DNA from: an uncultured Tateyamaria sp.
Lineage (GTDB): Bacteria; Pseudomonadota; Alphaproteobacteria; Rhodobacterales; Rhodobacteraceae
Assembly: GCF_947503465.1 (NCBI RefSeq)
Contig: NZ_CANNDN010000001.1
Span: 930,001-994,000, forward strand
Direction of reading: 5' to 3'
DNA length: 64,000 nt
In this document: one piece after another, positions 18,667 to 27,597 of the stretch
Numbering within the stretch: position 1 is the stretch's first letter
Layout of the letters: every line of letters begins with the position of its first letter
The notes under the pieces: generated by a model
What the model saw: only the letters and a program-made list of their open reading frames with translations
Databases searched by the model: none
What the model was told of the DNA's origin: nothing
Translations under genes and position numbers: made by a program

Positions 18667-19974
18667 ATGGCATTTGCAGAACGCCTGATGGCGCCGTTGG
18701 CGCACCTTCGCGACAAGTTCGCGGGGCCGCAATTTTCAATGGCCCAAGACGGCGTTCTGCAGGCCGGCGTACCTGCATCCACCACCCCGATCCCAGCGAC
18801 GACACCGGACACGCGTATACGGTTCGGGGATCTGTCGATCCCCTGTCCCGATCCAACCTCCGAGGAGCGCGCCCGCGACACCCATCAGGCGCGCGGTCTG
18901 AAGCTCGCGCGCCTAGATGACTGGACACGCCTCAGCGCCGAGATCAACCGGACCAGCACGGCCCGCCAGAAAACCCTTGGCGGCACGCCTGTGGCCGAAC
19001 TTCTGGCATTCGGGGCGCGTGCTGATGTGGTCAGCGCCGCCGAACACGCGCTGATTTCCGGCCGCCCGGACCCCAAGGCCCCCCTTTTGGCGGGGATCGA
19101 GGCGTTGGAGCGTGTTCTGGCCGAACATGCCGACAATCCTGTCATCGCCACCATTGTTGCCCAGACCCACATGGACCTGGGCTGGGCCTGGCGTGGTACC
19201 GGTTGGGACGTGGAAGTGCCCGAGCACAACCGCGAGGCCTTTGCCGCCCATTTCGATCGTGCCGCCGACATCCTGATGCCGTTTGACGCCAAGGCCCTTG
19301 ATTGTCCGTTGATGGCCGCAGCCCATTGCGCCCTGATCACCGGGCGCGGCGGGTCGCCGCGCGAAGTGGTGTCGCGCTATGAAACATGGATCGAACTTGA
19401 TCCGCGCAACCCACAGGCCTTTCGTGCCATGGGCACACATCTGCTGCCGCGCTGGCACGGGTCCTACGAACGGCTGGAACTGGAGGCCCGCCGGGCCGCG
19501 GGCCGTACCTTTGATCTGTGGGGCACTGGTGCTTACGCATGGGTCATGTTCGATGCGATCGCCCAGGATGCAGCGGCCTGCGCGCGGCTTGACCTCGATT
19601 TTTTCCTTGATGGTTTGGCCGACATCGTCAAACGCGCCTCGGATCAGCACACCGTCAACCTGATCGTGGCCTATTGTGCCAACACGATGGGCGGCGCGCC
19701 AACGGGAGACGATGAAACAGATTACATACGCACCCAGATCGCCGCAGCCGCGGACGAGATCGTGCGCGAATACCTGACCGAATTGCACCCGATGCTGTGG
19801 GCCCATGCCGCGCGCGGCTTTGACAACGGGTTGCGCGTCCGCTGCGCGGACAAGTTCGCAGCCTCGGGTCATGCCGATGCATTGCGCTATCTCAAGCAGC
19901 TGTTCCGCCGGGAATTGGCCGCTGGCAAGACGGTTGTCTTTGCCGAGGACGGGCCAGAGCTTTTGTCCGGCTAG
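18667..19974 (+). CDS. conserved protein of unknown function, TPR-like
   Basis: A 435-aa protein that I do not recognise. It is mostly alpha-helical with Ala-rich helical pairs and a passage (WIELDPRNPQAFRAMGTHLLPRW) that reads like tetratricopeptide repeats. No signal peptide or membrane segment is seen, so it is probably cytoplasmic. Codon use matches the neighbours. The ATG at 18667 has only a weak ribosome site; MAFAERL is an acceptable start. Its stop overlaps by four bases with that of the convergent gene at 19971. Confidence 0.75.
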   Translation: MAFAERLMAPLAHLRDKFAGPQFSMAQDGVLQAGVPASTTPIPATTPDTRIRFGDLSIPCPDPTSEERARDTHQARGLKLARLDDWTRLSAEINRTSTARQKTLGGTPVAELLAFGARADVVSAAEHALISGRPDPKAPLLAGIEALERVLAEHADNPVIATIVAQTHMDLGWAWRGTGWDVEVPEHNREAFAAHFDRAADILMPFDAKALDCPLMAAAHCALITGRGGSPREVVSRYETWIELDPRNPQAFRAMGTHLLPRWHGSYERLELEARRAAGRTFDLWGTGAYAWVMFDAIAQDAAACARLDLDFFLDGLADIVKRASDQHTVNLIVAYCANTMGGAPTGDDETDYIRTQIAAAADEIVREYLTELHPMLWAHAARGFDNGLRVRCADKFAASGHADALRYLKQLFRRELAAGKTVVFAEDGPELLSG

Positions 19975-20450
19975 GCCCGGCGAGCGGCGCCTGACAAAAG
20001 GGCGCGCGCGTAAATCTTGTGCGCCGACAACAAGCTTTGAAACACGGGGCCAAGCGTCAGCTTGCCGGATTTGGTGCGCACCGGCACCACCACGGACCCG
20101 AACCGCAACGCCGAAGGTGTCACCATCAACCATGACAACGTCCGGCCGGATCGATCCACCATGAGGATTTCAGCGTCGCGCCGCGCCTCGACCTGCCAGA
20201 CGGCCAAGTCAGAAGACCCGCCGTCGGCCAGCGCCTGCACATCTGCATCGGTCGATGGTTGTCCCGCCACAAGCCGCAGGACCACACGTTCCGCCCGGAA
20301 CAACGGCTGCGTATAGAACGCGCGAATGTAGACCGGCAGGGTTACCGGTGTCGTGACCGGAGTTTCAAAACAGTCAACATAGTGCCCGTCCTTCTGTGCA
20401 TAGGGTGCGATAAGCGTGCCATCCGGCACTGAAATTTCGTCGATCTTCAT
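19971..20450 (-). CDS. conserved hypothetical protein
   Basis: A 159-aa protein of unknown family. It begins [29 protein letters not shown] and is predicted to be a mixed beta/alpha soluble protein without signal peptide. The mid-region [18 protein letters not shown] and the end [18 protein letters not shown] look conserved in style. I chose the ATG at 20450 over an upstream start at 20483. It is divergent from gatB, with 118 bases between starts, and overlaps the preceding gene tail to tail by four bases. Confidence 0.75.
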   Translation of the reverse strand: MKIDEISVPDGTLIAPYAQKDGHYVDCFETPVTTPVTLPVYIRAFYTQPLFRAERVVLRLVAGQPSTDADVQALADGGSSDLAVWQVEARRDAEILMVDRSGRTLSWLMVTPSALRFGSVVVPVRTKSGKLTLGPVFQSLLSAHKIYARALLSGAARRA

Positions 20451-20568
20451 GCGCCCAGTTTGCATGCGGCAAGCCGATGGCAAAGACGCCGGATCGTCGC
20501 GCCCTCTTGCGAGCCGTGCAGCACCGCATTACACCGCCCGAAGCCCCTTGATCCTGATCGGTGACACC

Positions 20569-22083
20569 ATGCTTGACCTGACCTATGACCTGCCCAAACC
20601 CAAAGTGATTTCCGGCGCCAAGCACGACTGGGAATTGGTGATCGGGATGGAAGTGCATGCACAGGTGTCATCCAACGCAAAGCTGTTTTCAGGTGCATCG
20701 ACCCAGTTTGGCGCCGAACCGAATTCGAACGTCGCCTTTGTGGACGCAGCCATGCCCGGCATGCTGCCTGTCATCAACGAGTACTGCGTGGAACAGGCGG
20801 TGCGCACTGGGCTGGGTCTGAAGGCCGAGATCAATCTGCATTCAGCCTTCGACCGCAAGAACTATTTTTACCCGGACTTGCCGCAAGGCTATCAGATCAG
20901 CCAGCTTTATCATCCTATCGTGGGCGAAGGCGAAGTGCTGGTGGAACTGGGGGACGGCACCGCACGCATGGTGCGCATCGAGCGCATCCATATGGAACAG
21001 GACGCGGGCAAGTCGATCCATGACATGGACCCGAACATGTCCTTTGTGGACCTGAACCGCACGGGCGTGTGCCTGATGGAGATCGTCAGCCGCCCCGACA
21101 TTCGCGGGCCGGAAGAGGCCGCCGCCTATATCGTGAAGCTGCGCCAGATCATGCGGTACTTGGGCACCTGCGACGGCAACATGCAGAACGGCAACCTGCG
21201 TGCGGATGTGAACGTGTCGATCTGTCGGCCTGGTGACTATGAGAAGTATCAGGAAACACAGGACTTTTCGCATCTGGGGACACGGTGCGAGATCAAGAAC
21301 ATGAATTCCATGCGCTTTATACAGCAAGCAATCGACGTCGAAGCGCGGCGCCAGATCGCCATTGTCGAGGGTGGCGGGACAGTCGATCAGGAAACCCGGC
21401 TTTATGACCCGGACAAGCAGGAAACCCGGTCCATGCGGTCCAAGGAAGAAGCGCATGATTACCGGTACTTCCCCGATCCCGATCTGCTGCCACTGGACAT
21501 CGAACAAGCCTGGGTTGACGACATCGCGGCATCTTTGCCCGAACTGCCGGACGCCAAGAAAACGCGCTTTATCAATGACTTTGGCCTGACCGACTATGAC
21601 GCGTCCGTATTGACGGCGGACGTGGATACCGCCGCCTACTTCGAGGCTGTAGCCGAAGGCCGCGACGGCAAGCAGGCGGCGAACTGGACCATCAACGAAT
21701 TGTTTGGCCGTCTCAAGCGCGATGACGACAAGGACATCACCCAAAGCCCGGTGTCGCCTGCACAATTGGGTGGCATCATCGACCTGATCGGCAAGGGCGA
21801 CATCTCGGGCAAGATCGGGAAGGACCTGTTCGAAATCATCTATACCGAAGGTGGAGATCCGGCAGAGGTTGTCGACGCACGTGGCATGAAACAGGTGACG
21901 GACACAGGGGCCATCGAAGCGGCGGTGGACGAGGTCATTGCGGCGAACCCCGCGCAAGTCGAGAAGGCCAAGGAGAATCCGAAGCTTGCAGGCTGGTTTG
22001 TGGGTCAGGTGATGAAGGCGACCGGCGGCAAAGCCAATCCGAAGGCCGTCAATGACATCGTGGCGAAGAAGCTGCAGGGCTGA
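20569..22083 (+). CDS. gatB: aspartyl/glutamyl-tRNA(Asn/Gln) amidotransferase subunit B
   Basis: A 504-aa subunit of the GatCAB amidotransferase, which converts misacylated Glu-tRNA(Gln) and Asp-tRNA(Asn) to the correct forms. GatB activates the carboxylate and binds t[39 protein letters not shown] and RADVNVSI are typical, and the C-terminal YqeY-like tail ends [16 protein letters not shown]. The ATG at 20569 gives the family start. gatA and gatC are not in the window. Confidence 0.97.
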   Translation: MLDLTYDLPKPKVISGAKHDWELVIGMEVHAQVSSNAKLFSGASTQFGAEPNSNVAFVDAAMPGMLPVINEYCVEQAVRTGLGLKAEINLHSAFDRKNYFYPDLPQGYQISQLYHPIVGEGEVLVELGDGTARMVRIERIHMEQDAGKSIHDMDPNMSFVDLNRTGVCLMEIVSRPDIRGPEEAAAYIVKLRQIMRYLGTCDGNMQNGNLRADVNVSICRPGDYEKYQETQDFSHLGTRCEIKNMNSMRFIQQAIDVEARRQIAIVEGGGTVDQETRLYDPDKQETRSMRSKEEAHDYRYFPDPDLLPLDIEQAWVDDIAASLPELPDAKKTRFINDFGLTDYDASVLTADVDTAAYFEAVAEGRDGKQAANWTINELFGRLKRDDDKDITQSPVSPAQLGGIIDLIGKGDISGKIGKDLFEIIYTEGGDPAEVVDARGMKQVTDTGAIEAAVDEVIAANPAQVEKAKENPKLAGWFVGQVMKATGGKANPKAVNDIVAKKLQG

Positions 22084-22109
22084 GGTTGCGCGAAGGCGTT
22101 CTGCCCGCC

Positions 22110-23285
22110 CTACATCAGCCGTGAATAATGCATCATGCCCGCGCCGCAGAGCGCAGCCTCGACCTGCGACCAGACCGCACGATCGCTTTGTGATGGGGCA
22201 ATTTCCGCCAGCGCGCGCCGGCCATCCACCCGTTTGATCAGAGTGGCCGCATCGGCAGGGATGTCGAAGGAAAACGTCTCTCCGGCGGTGTCAACTGTGA
22301 TGCCTTGCCCGTTGGCAACATGGCCTGCCAACGCGCCCGCATCGATGTCGCGGAAATGCGGGACGGCGTCCGGCTCGCCCAGTGGGGGCGACATGACCCT
22401 CCCTTTGGGTCGCGCATATGCGACGTGTGTCTTGAACGTGCCGCGCAGGTCTTCGGCCAGTTGCATCAGCGCGCAGACGTCCATGTCCGGAATGTCATCC
22501 ACCAAGGGGGTTGGATCATAGAGCATCGGTTCGGGTGATCCGGCATAGTCCAGCCCCGCAGCGTTCAGCGCATGCACCAGGTCGGTGATGGTAAAGGGAC
22601 GATCCTGACTGTGCAAAAGCAGGTCGTAAAATCCCGCATCCCCGTTCCTGTGATCCACCAATCGCATGTTGCGCTTGAACGGGTGCGCCTCCGGCAACCG
22701 GTCAAAGATTCGCTTGGCCCGCTTGAGTTGCTTTTCCGGCGTCAGATCTTTCAAAACCGTATTGAAGGCGTCTTGCAGAGGGTAGACCCCTGCCCGGCCA
22801 TGCGGCGCGTAAACCATGAGGCCGATACCGCCGTCTGGCGCAAGCGCGCCTGCCAAAGCATCAAAACCGGCCTGCGGTTCGGGCAGATGGTGCAGCACAC
22901 CGCAGCAATCGATGTAGTCAAATGGTCCATAGTTCGCCGCATCCAGCAAAGAACCTGTCACAAAGGTGATATTGCGAAGACTGCGCACCTCTGCCCGCTT
23001 TTCGGCAATCCGGCGCGACGCCTGTGACAGATCCAGGTATGTGATATCAAATGGCCGTTCCGCGTCGGCCAACTTCTGCGCCAGCTGGATCAGCGCGTCA
23101 CCTGTGCCACCACCCGCAACCAACGCCCTTAGCGGTTGTGACCAATCGCGCGCACCGCCCCAAAGCCAATGGTCCATCTCGACCGGCAGGGATGGCGAAC
23201 CGGTGATCAACCGCTTGCGCTCATCCGTCGGTTTCCGCTCGGGATAAGGAAACGCCTCGTATTGGGCGCGAACTGTGTCGGTCAT
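22110..23285 (-). CDS. class I SAM-dependent methyltransferase
   Basis: A 391-aa protein. The N-terminus (MTDTVRAQYEAFPYPERKP) is a short motif known from a group of bacterial methyltransferases. The SAM-binding glycine loop is ALVAGGGTGDALIQLAQ near residue 59, followed by YLDLS and IDCCGVLHHLPEP. The last ~90 residues look like a separate domain resembling winged-helix or regulatory tails (TLIKRVDGRRALAEI). The substrate is unknown. It is divergent from the thioesterase gene at 23362, with 76 bases between starts. Confidence 0.85.
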   Translation of the reverse strand: MTDTVRAQYEAFPYPERKPTDERKRLITGSPSLPVEMDHWLWGGARDWSQPLRALVAGGGTGDALIQLAQKLADAERPFDITYLDLSQASRRIAEKRAEVRSLRNITFVTGSLLDAANYGPFDYIDCCGVLHHLPEPQAGFDALAGALAPDGGIGLMVYAPHGRAGVYPLQDAFNTVLKDLTPEKQLKRAKRIFDRLPEAHPFKRNMRLVDHRNGDAGFYDLLLHSQDRPFTITDLVHALNAAGLDYAGSPEPMLYDPTPLVDDIPDMDVCALMQLAEDLRGTFKTHVAYARPKGRVMSPPLGEPDAVPHFRDIDAGALAGHVANGQGITVDTAGETFSFDIPADAATLIKRVDGRRALAEIAPSQSDRAVWSQVEAALCGAGMMHYSRLM

Positions 23286-23361
23286 GGGTGTTCCGGTTCT
23301 TGTCGAATTCAGCTTTAACAGCCCTGCCCGGTCATGCAATCCGAGAGGCAGGAGGAACACG

Positions 23362-23835
23362 ATGCAAGCGCCGTTTCAATCAACCGTCATGGCGGTCAAG
23401 CCCGAGTGGATCGACTTCAACGGCCACCTCAACATGGCGTATTACGGTGTTCTGTTTGATCTGGGGGCCGACCAGATGTTCGACCACTTTGGCTTTGGCC
23501 CCGACTATCAGGCGCGCACCGGCAACACGACCTACGCGGCAGAATTCCACGTGCGCTATGTGCGCGAATTGCATGTCAATGACCCTGTCATCGTGACCTA
23601 CCATCTGGTGGATCACGATGAAAAGCGGCTGCATTCCTTTCAAGAGATTCGTCACGTCGATGGGTGGTTGGCCGCCACGGGCGAGACGATGACTTTGCAT
23701 GTTGATCAGTCCGGGCCACGGGTTGCGGCCATGCCGGCAGATGTGCTGGCCCGTGTGACAGCGGTGGCGCAGGCACATGCATCGCTGCCCAAACCGGACG
23801 CAGTGCACGCAAGCATCGGTATCAGACGCCGGTAG
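23362..23835 (+). CDS. thioesterase family protein (hotdog fold)
   Basis: A 157-aa hotdog thioesterase. The motif WIDFNGHLNMAYYGVLFD corresponds to the WxDxNGHxN active-site region of 4HBT-type acyl-CoA thioesterases, including betainyl-CoA thioesterase-like members. A strong GGAGGAACACG precedes the ATG at 23362. The substrate is inferred only at the level of an acyl- or betainyl-CoA ester. It is followed by the DUF4177 gene after 67 bases, on the same strand. Confidence 0.85.
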   Translation: MQAPFQSTVMAVKPEWIDFNGHLNMAYYGVLFDLGADQMFDHFGFGPDYQARTGNTTYAAEFHVRYVRELHVNDPVIVTYHLVDHDEKRLHSFQEIRHVDGWLAATGETMTLHVDQSGPRVAAMPADVLARVTAVAQAHASLPKPDAVHASIGIRRR

Positions 23836-23902
23836 GACCATGCTCTTCCCCTTGGTGCCGGGTGCAGATATATCCGCCCGAAACAAGACGAGGGGACGCG
23901 CC

Positions 23903-24397
23903 ATGTCGGGTTGGGAATACAAGGTCGTACCTGCCCCCACCAAAGGGCAGAAAGGCAAAGGGATCAGAGGCGCCGAGGCGCGTTTTGCCTTTGCGCTGGA
24001 AACACTGATGAATGACATGGCCGGAGACGGCTGGGAATTTCAGCGCGCCGAAACCCTGCCTTCGGTGGAACGGACCGGCCTGACAGGCAGCACAACCGAG
24101 TGGCGCAACCTTTTGGTCTTTCGCCGCACGGTGCAGGCCCCGGTTGACGACTTTGAACCCGAATTGCTGCCCGCACCCGAGGATGTCGCAGCAGCGGATG
24201 ATGCGCCTGCCGACGAGGTTCAGGACATGGAGGACGCGCCGCAGAGCACCGGCATGGACGCAGAATTCATTCCCGGAGAAGGAGCCACACATATGGCCAC
24301 CGACAACGGGGTTGAAGAAACCAGCCCGGTGTCCGGAATGACCACATCGCTCAAGAACCTGGCGAGCCAACGCAAAGGGACGGATGACGCTGGTTAA
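23903..24397 (+). CDS. DUF4177 domain protein
   Basis: A 164-aa protein. The first ~75 residues (MSGWEYKVVPAPTKGQKGKGI, MNDMAGDGWEFQRAETLP, TTEWRNLLVFRR) match the DUF4177 family, a small alpha/beta domain of unknown role. The rest is an acidic, low-complexity tail rich in Asp, Glu, Ala and Pro, probably disordered. The ATG at 23903 follows GAGGGGACGC. Convergent with bolA, six bases apart. Confidence 0.85.
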   Translation: MSGWEYKVVPAPTKGQKGKGIRGAEARFAFALETLMNDMAGDGWEFQRAETLPSVERTGLTGSTTEWRNLLVFRRTVQAPVDDFEPELLPAPEDVAAADDAPADEVQDMEDAPQSTGMDAEFIPGEGATHMATDNGVEETSPVSGMTTSLKNLASQRKGTDDAG

Positions 24398-24403
24398 CCG
24401 GCG

Positions 24404-24673
24404 CTAGACGTCAAGATCCAGCGCAAGGGCGTGAATGCGCCCGATCAATTCCGGCCCAAGCGCAGCATGCACTGCGCGATGTCGCGCAACACGGTTTTTC
24501 CCTTTGAATTCAGCGCTTCGCAGCATGACATTGAAGTGGCTCTGACCGGATGCGGGCGCGCCTGCGTGACCCGCATGGCTGGCACTGTCATCCACTACAA
24601 CAATCTCGCGCGGCGCAAAGGCCGCCCGCAATGCATCTTCGATTTCCTGCCGAACCGTCATCTCGCCTGACAT
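24404..24673 (-). CDS. BolA family protein
   Basis: An 89-aa BolA-like protein. The core SHFNVMLRSAEFKGKNRVARHRAVHAALGPEL with helix-turn-helix-like RVARHR and the terminal IGRIHALALDLDV are typical. Family members pair with monothiol glutaredoxins and act in Fe-S or stress signalling. The ATG at 24673 begins MSGEMTVRQEI; the internal ATG at 24658 is equally acceptable. The divergent J-domain gene begins 75 bases away. Confidence 0.92.
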   Translation of the reverse strand: MSGEMTVRQEIEDALRAAFAPREIVVVDDSASHAGHAGAPASGQSHFNVMLRSAEFKGKNRVARHRAVHAALGPELIGRIHALALDLDV

Positions 24674-24748
24674 TTTTTTCTGCCACCCCCTTCAATCTCC
24701 GTGACCAGACCGTAAACTTAGCGGCCTGAGTCGGAAAGGACCCCTTCC

Positions 24749-25375
24749 ATGCCCAAGCCTGATCCCTTCGGTTTCGATATGTCCGTGTCTTCTGCGAAGA
24801 AGAAGAATCCACGTGGGCGCCGGGGCATGTCGGGCGCGTCCGAGACGTCGACGCGCATTTGCGATCACGAGGGTTGCAACGAACCGGGCAAGTTCCGTGC
24901 GCCAAAGGCCCCCGACGTACTGGATGACTTTTTCTGGTTCTGTCAGCAGCACGTGCGCGAATACAATCTCAAATGGAACTTCTTTGACGGCACGACAGAG
25001 GCGGAGATCAACGCACAGCAATCCAAGGACAAGGTGTGGGAACGCCAGACCAAGCCGCTGGGCGACCCCGAAGCGCGCGCCTGGGCCCGGCTGGGCATCG
25101 AGGACCCGCACCAGGTGTTGGGCAAGAACGCGACCCAGAACCCCGGTCGCGGAGGATCGGCCGCATCACGCCGCCTGCCCCCGACCGAAAAACGCGCCAT
25201 CGAGATCCTGGAGGCCAAGGCGGACGACACCAAGGCCGATGTGCGCAAGGCCTACAAAAAGCTGATCAAGGTGCTGCACCCCGACATGAATGGCGGCGAT
25301 CGCAGCCAGGAAGAGCAGCTGCAAGAGGTCGTCTGGGCCTGGGACCAGATCAAGGACAGCCGCAACTTCAAGTGA
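24749..25375 (+). CDS. J-domain protein
   Basis: A 208-aa protein whose C-terminal ~60 residues form a J domain (ADVRKAYKKLIKVLHPDMNGGDRSQEEQLQEV) with the HPD motif that stimulates Hsp70 ATPase. The N-terminal half has a CDHEGCNEPGKFRAP/FCQQHVREYN block that looks like a zinc-binding region. It is therefore a partner of DnaK rather than DnaJ itself. GGAAAGGA precedes the ATG. The bolA-J protein-cobS order is common in Rhodobacterales. Confidence 0.9.
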   Translation: MPKPDPFGFDMSVSSAKKKNPRGRRGMSGASETSTRICDHEGCNEPGKFRAPKAPDVLDDFFWFCQQHVREYNLKWNFFDGTTEAEINAQQSKDKVWERQTKPLGDPEARAWARLGIEDPHQVLGKNATQNPGRGGSAASRRLPPTEKRAIEILEAKADDTKADVRKAYKKLIKVLHPDMNGGDRSQEEQLQEVVWAWDQIKDSRNFK

Positions 25376-25384
25376 GGCGAAAAG

Positions 25385-25410
25385 CGGCGTGAGATTCCTG
25401 AAACGCCGCC
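25385..25410 (+). terminator. hairpin after the J-domain gene
   Basis: GCGGCGT and ACGCCGC form a perfect 7-bp stem around a 12-base loop, ten bases after the J-domain stop. There is no T run, so termination is only possible, not shown. Confidence 0.4.
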
Positions 25411-25454
25411 CCCTTCCCCTTGCCCTTTCCCGCTATATGTTGCACCACGATCAG

Positions 25455-25478
25455 CGCGCCCATTCGGGGCGCGTTTTT
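25455..25478 (+). terminator. hairpin with T run in the cobS leader
   Basis: CGCGCCC and GGGCGCG form a 7-bp stem with loop ATTCG, directly followed by TTTTT. This is a textbook intrinsic terminator, but it lies only 23 bases before the cobS start, so it may act as an attenuator or a read-through terminator of the upstream unit. Confidence 0.7.
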
Positions 25479-25500
25479 ACATGCTGAAGGACAATTCGAG

Positions 25501-26487
25501 ATGGCGGACGGCGCGATGGACATCAATGCAAAACCAACCGAGGACATCTCGGTCCGCGAAGTGTTCGGCATCGACACGGACATGGTGGTCAAAGGCTTTG
25601 CTGATCGGTCCGACCGCGTGCCCGAGTTGGACAGCACCTACAAATTCGACCCCGACACGACGCTGGCGATTTTGGCGGGGTTCTCCCACAACCGCCGTGT
25701 GATGATCCAGGGCTACCACGGGACGGGCAAGTCGACCCACATCGAACAGGTCGCGTCACGCCTGAATTGGCCTGCGGTGCGTGTGAACCTTGACAGCCAC
25801 ATCTCGCGGATCGACCTGATCGGCAAGGACGCGATCAAGTTGAAGGACGGCAAGCAAGTCACTGATTTCCAAGAGGGTATCCTACCCTGGGCCTTGCGTA
25901 ACCCGACCGCAATCGTCTTCGACGAATACGATGCCGGCCGCGCCGACGTGATGTTCGTGATCCAGCGTGTGCTTGAGGTCGACGGCAAGCTGACGCTGCT
26001 GGACCAGAACCAGGTCATCAACCCGCACCCCTATTTCCGCATCTTTGCGACGGCCAACACGGTTGGTCTGGGCGACACGACGGGGCTGTATCACGGGACG
26101 CAGCAGATCAACCAGGGCCAGATGGACCGGTGGAGCCTCGTGGCGACGCTAAACTATCTGTCGATTGATGCCGAGACAGCGATCGTGCTGGCGAAGAACC
26201 CGCATTACAACACGGCCGAGGGTCGCAAAACCGTCAAGCAGATGGTAACGGTGGCGGACCTGACCCGCACGGCCTTTATGAACGGTGACCTGTCGACCGT
26301 CATGTCGCCGCGGACGGTGATTGCCTGGGCGCAAAATGCCGAGATTTTCCGCAACGTGGGCTATGCCTTCCGCCTGTCCTTCCTGAATAAGTGTGACGAG
26401 TTGGAGCGGCAGACGGTGGCCGAGTTCTATCAGCGCTTGTTCGACGAAGAACTGCCCGAGAGTGCGGCGAGTGTGAGCCTGGGGTGA
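25501..26487 (+). CDS. cobS: cobaltochelatase subunit CobS
   Basis: A 328-aa AAA+ ATPase subunit of the aerobic CobNST cobaltochelatase, which inserts cobalt into hydrogenobyrinate a,c-diamide in B12 synthesis. Walker A is [15 protein letters not shown]; Walker B is [14 protein letters not shown]; sensor region [12 protein letters not shown]. The ATG at 25501 starts [18 protein letters not shown]. Its partner cobT is normally next, but here two AT-rich small genes lie between. cobN is not in the window. Confidence 0.97.
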   Translation: MADGAMDINAKPTEDISVREVFGIDTDMVVKGFADRSDRVPELDSTYKFDPDTTLAILAGFSHNRRVMIQGYHGTGKSTHIEQVASRLNWPAVRVNLDSHISRIDLIGKDAIKLKDGKQVTDFQEGILPWALRNPTAIVFDEYDAGRADVMFVIQRVLEVDGKLTLLDQNQVINPHPYFRIFATANTVGLGDTTGLYHGTQQINQGQMDRWSLVATLNYLSIDAETAIVLAKNPHYNTAEGRKTVKQMVTVADLTRTAFMNGDLSTVMSPRTVIAWAQNAEIFRNVGYAFRLSFLNKCDELERQTVAEFYQRLFDEELPESAASVSLG

Positions 26488-26595
26488 GCCAGCGTTTTCA
26501 AACCAATCCGCAACGCTGTGAAATTACAAAATTTGGTTGTCGACTCACTACTATCCGTTAGAGTGGAGACAATTCGTAATTTGTGAGATCAGACA

Positions 26596-26985
26596 ATGCT
26601 TCGCTCCTGTTTAATAACATGCCTTCTTACGTTGGCTTTTCCGCATATGCTAATTGCACAACAGGGTAAATCTGTTGCGGATTGTGGCGCTTTGCTGACG
26701 GCCGAGTTTGATTATATGGACAAAACGACTGGCCATTACGCTTTGGATCCGAACATGGTTCGGAAATATGAAGAGCGCATGACCATTTTGAAATCATATG
26801 CGGCAGAACACGGTATGACTCCCGCAGCTTTTGATGCTCATCTGAAAAAACGTCGGCTCAAATTCACCGAGCTCGTCTGGAATGCCAGAAGCTACAGCAC
26901 GACGTTCGAGCGGCATTTGCGGGTTACCAGGCGCAAGTGTGACCAAGTTAGAAAACAGCTTTCCCTCCAAGAACTTAGATTCTGA
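26596..26985 (+). CDS. small secreted protein of unknown function, paralog 1
   Basis: A 129-aa protein with an N-terminal signal-like segment (MLRSCLITCLLTLAFPHMLIAQ). It is visibly AT-richer than the flanks and uses codons rare around it, such as TTA and ATA in its first residues. Mature part: a single soluble domain with two cysteines (30 and 115) and the motif DP-x5-YE. It aligns without gaps to the next gene: the same Cys-Cys spacing of 85 residues and about 17 identities in 86. It therefore probably contains one disulfide in the periplasm. No function is recognised. Together with the next gene it separates cobS from cobT, so insertion by transfer is likely. Confidence 0.75.
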   Translation: MLRSCLITCLLTLAFPHMLIAQQGKSVADCGALLTAEFDYMDKTTGHYALDPNMVRKYEERMTILKSYAAEHGMTPAAFDAHLKKRRLKFTELVWNARSYSTTFERHLRVTRRKCDQVRKQLSLQELRF

Positions 26986-27037
26986 CGGCGGATCACTTTT
27001 CCCAAATAGGAAACTGGTAGCAACAAAGGCAAATCAA

Positions 27038-27433
27038 ATGAAGTTGGTTAACATCGCCGCAGCTATCGCCGTCGCCCTAAGTCTTTCAACAGGGCAAGTC
27101 GAGGCAAAGCGCGCATCAGACGCAGCCAAGTGTGCCACCTATTCCTATGCCAACCTTGACTATGAACGAAATCGCGCCGGGATTCGGCAAATTGATCCGG
27201 GGCGTATTCAGGCTTGGGAAAATCAAGCAAACGCATTCATAAATCTTGCTGTTGCGCGCGGCATGTCTCAATCAGAGGTGATAGCATTTATTGCTAAGTA
27301 CCGCAGCAAGTATGAGACGTATGTTCACGAATTCAAGAACGACGGTCATTACGATTTGAAGGCTAGCCAAAGGCTGTTTTCTTCCTGTCGACAGCTGGCG
27401 CGGCGCACGGAAAGCGTTCCGGAAGTGAAGTAA
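27038..27433 (+). CDS. small secreted protein of unknown function, paralog 2
   Basis: A 131-aa protein, starting at ATG 27038, with signal peptide MKLVNIAAAIAVALSLSTGQVEAKR. Cysteines at 32 and 117 are spaced 85 apart, exactly as in paralog 1. Shared positions include Asp-Tyr, Gly, Asp-Pro, Glu, Gly-Met and Lys/Arg pairs. The gene is 52 bases after paralog 1 on the same strand, suggesting a tandem duplication that has since diverged. The family is unknown to me. Bases 27434-27597 up to cobT hold nothing I can support. Confidence 0.75.
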   Translation: MKLVNIAAAIAVALSLSTGQVEAKRASDAAKCATYSYANLDYERNRAGIRQIDPGRIQAWENQANAFINLAVARGMSQSEVIAFIAKYRSKYETYVHEFKNDGHYDLKASQRLFSSCRQLARRTESVPEVK

Positions 27434-27597
27434 CCTACCTCAAAGCGCCTTCATCCCCCGCAAATCGATGAAAGCGTCTGATACTTGCGGGTGACGAAAT
27501 ATTCGTTGAACACCCGGTTTCAGCAATACACGGGTCTGACCACGTATCGGCGCTGGCAACTTCTTTGCAAAGGCCCTAATTTGACTGCGAAAAATGC

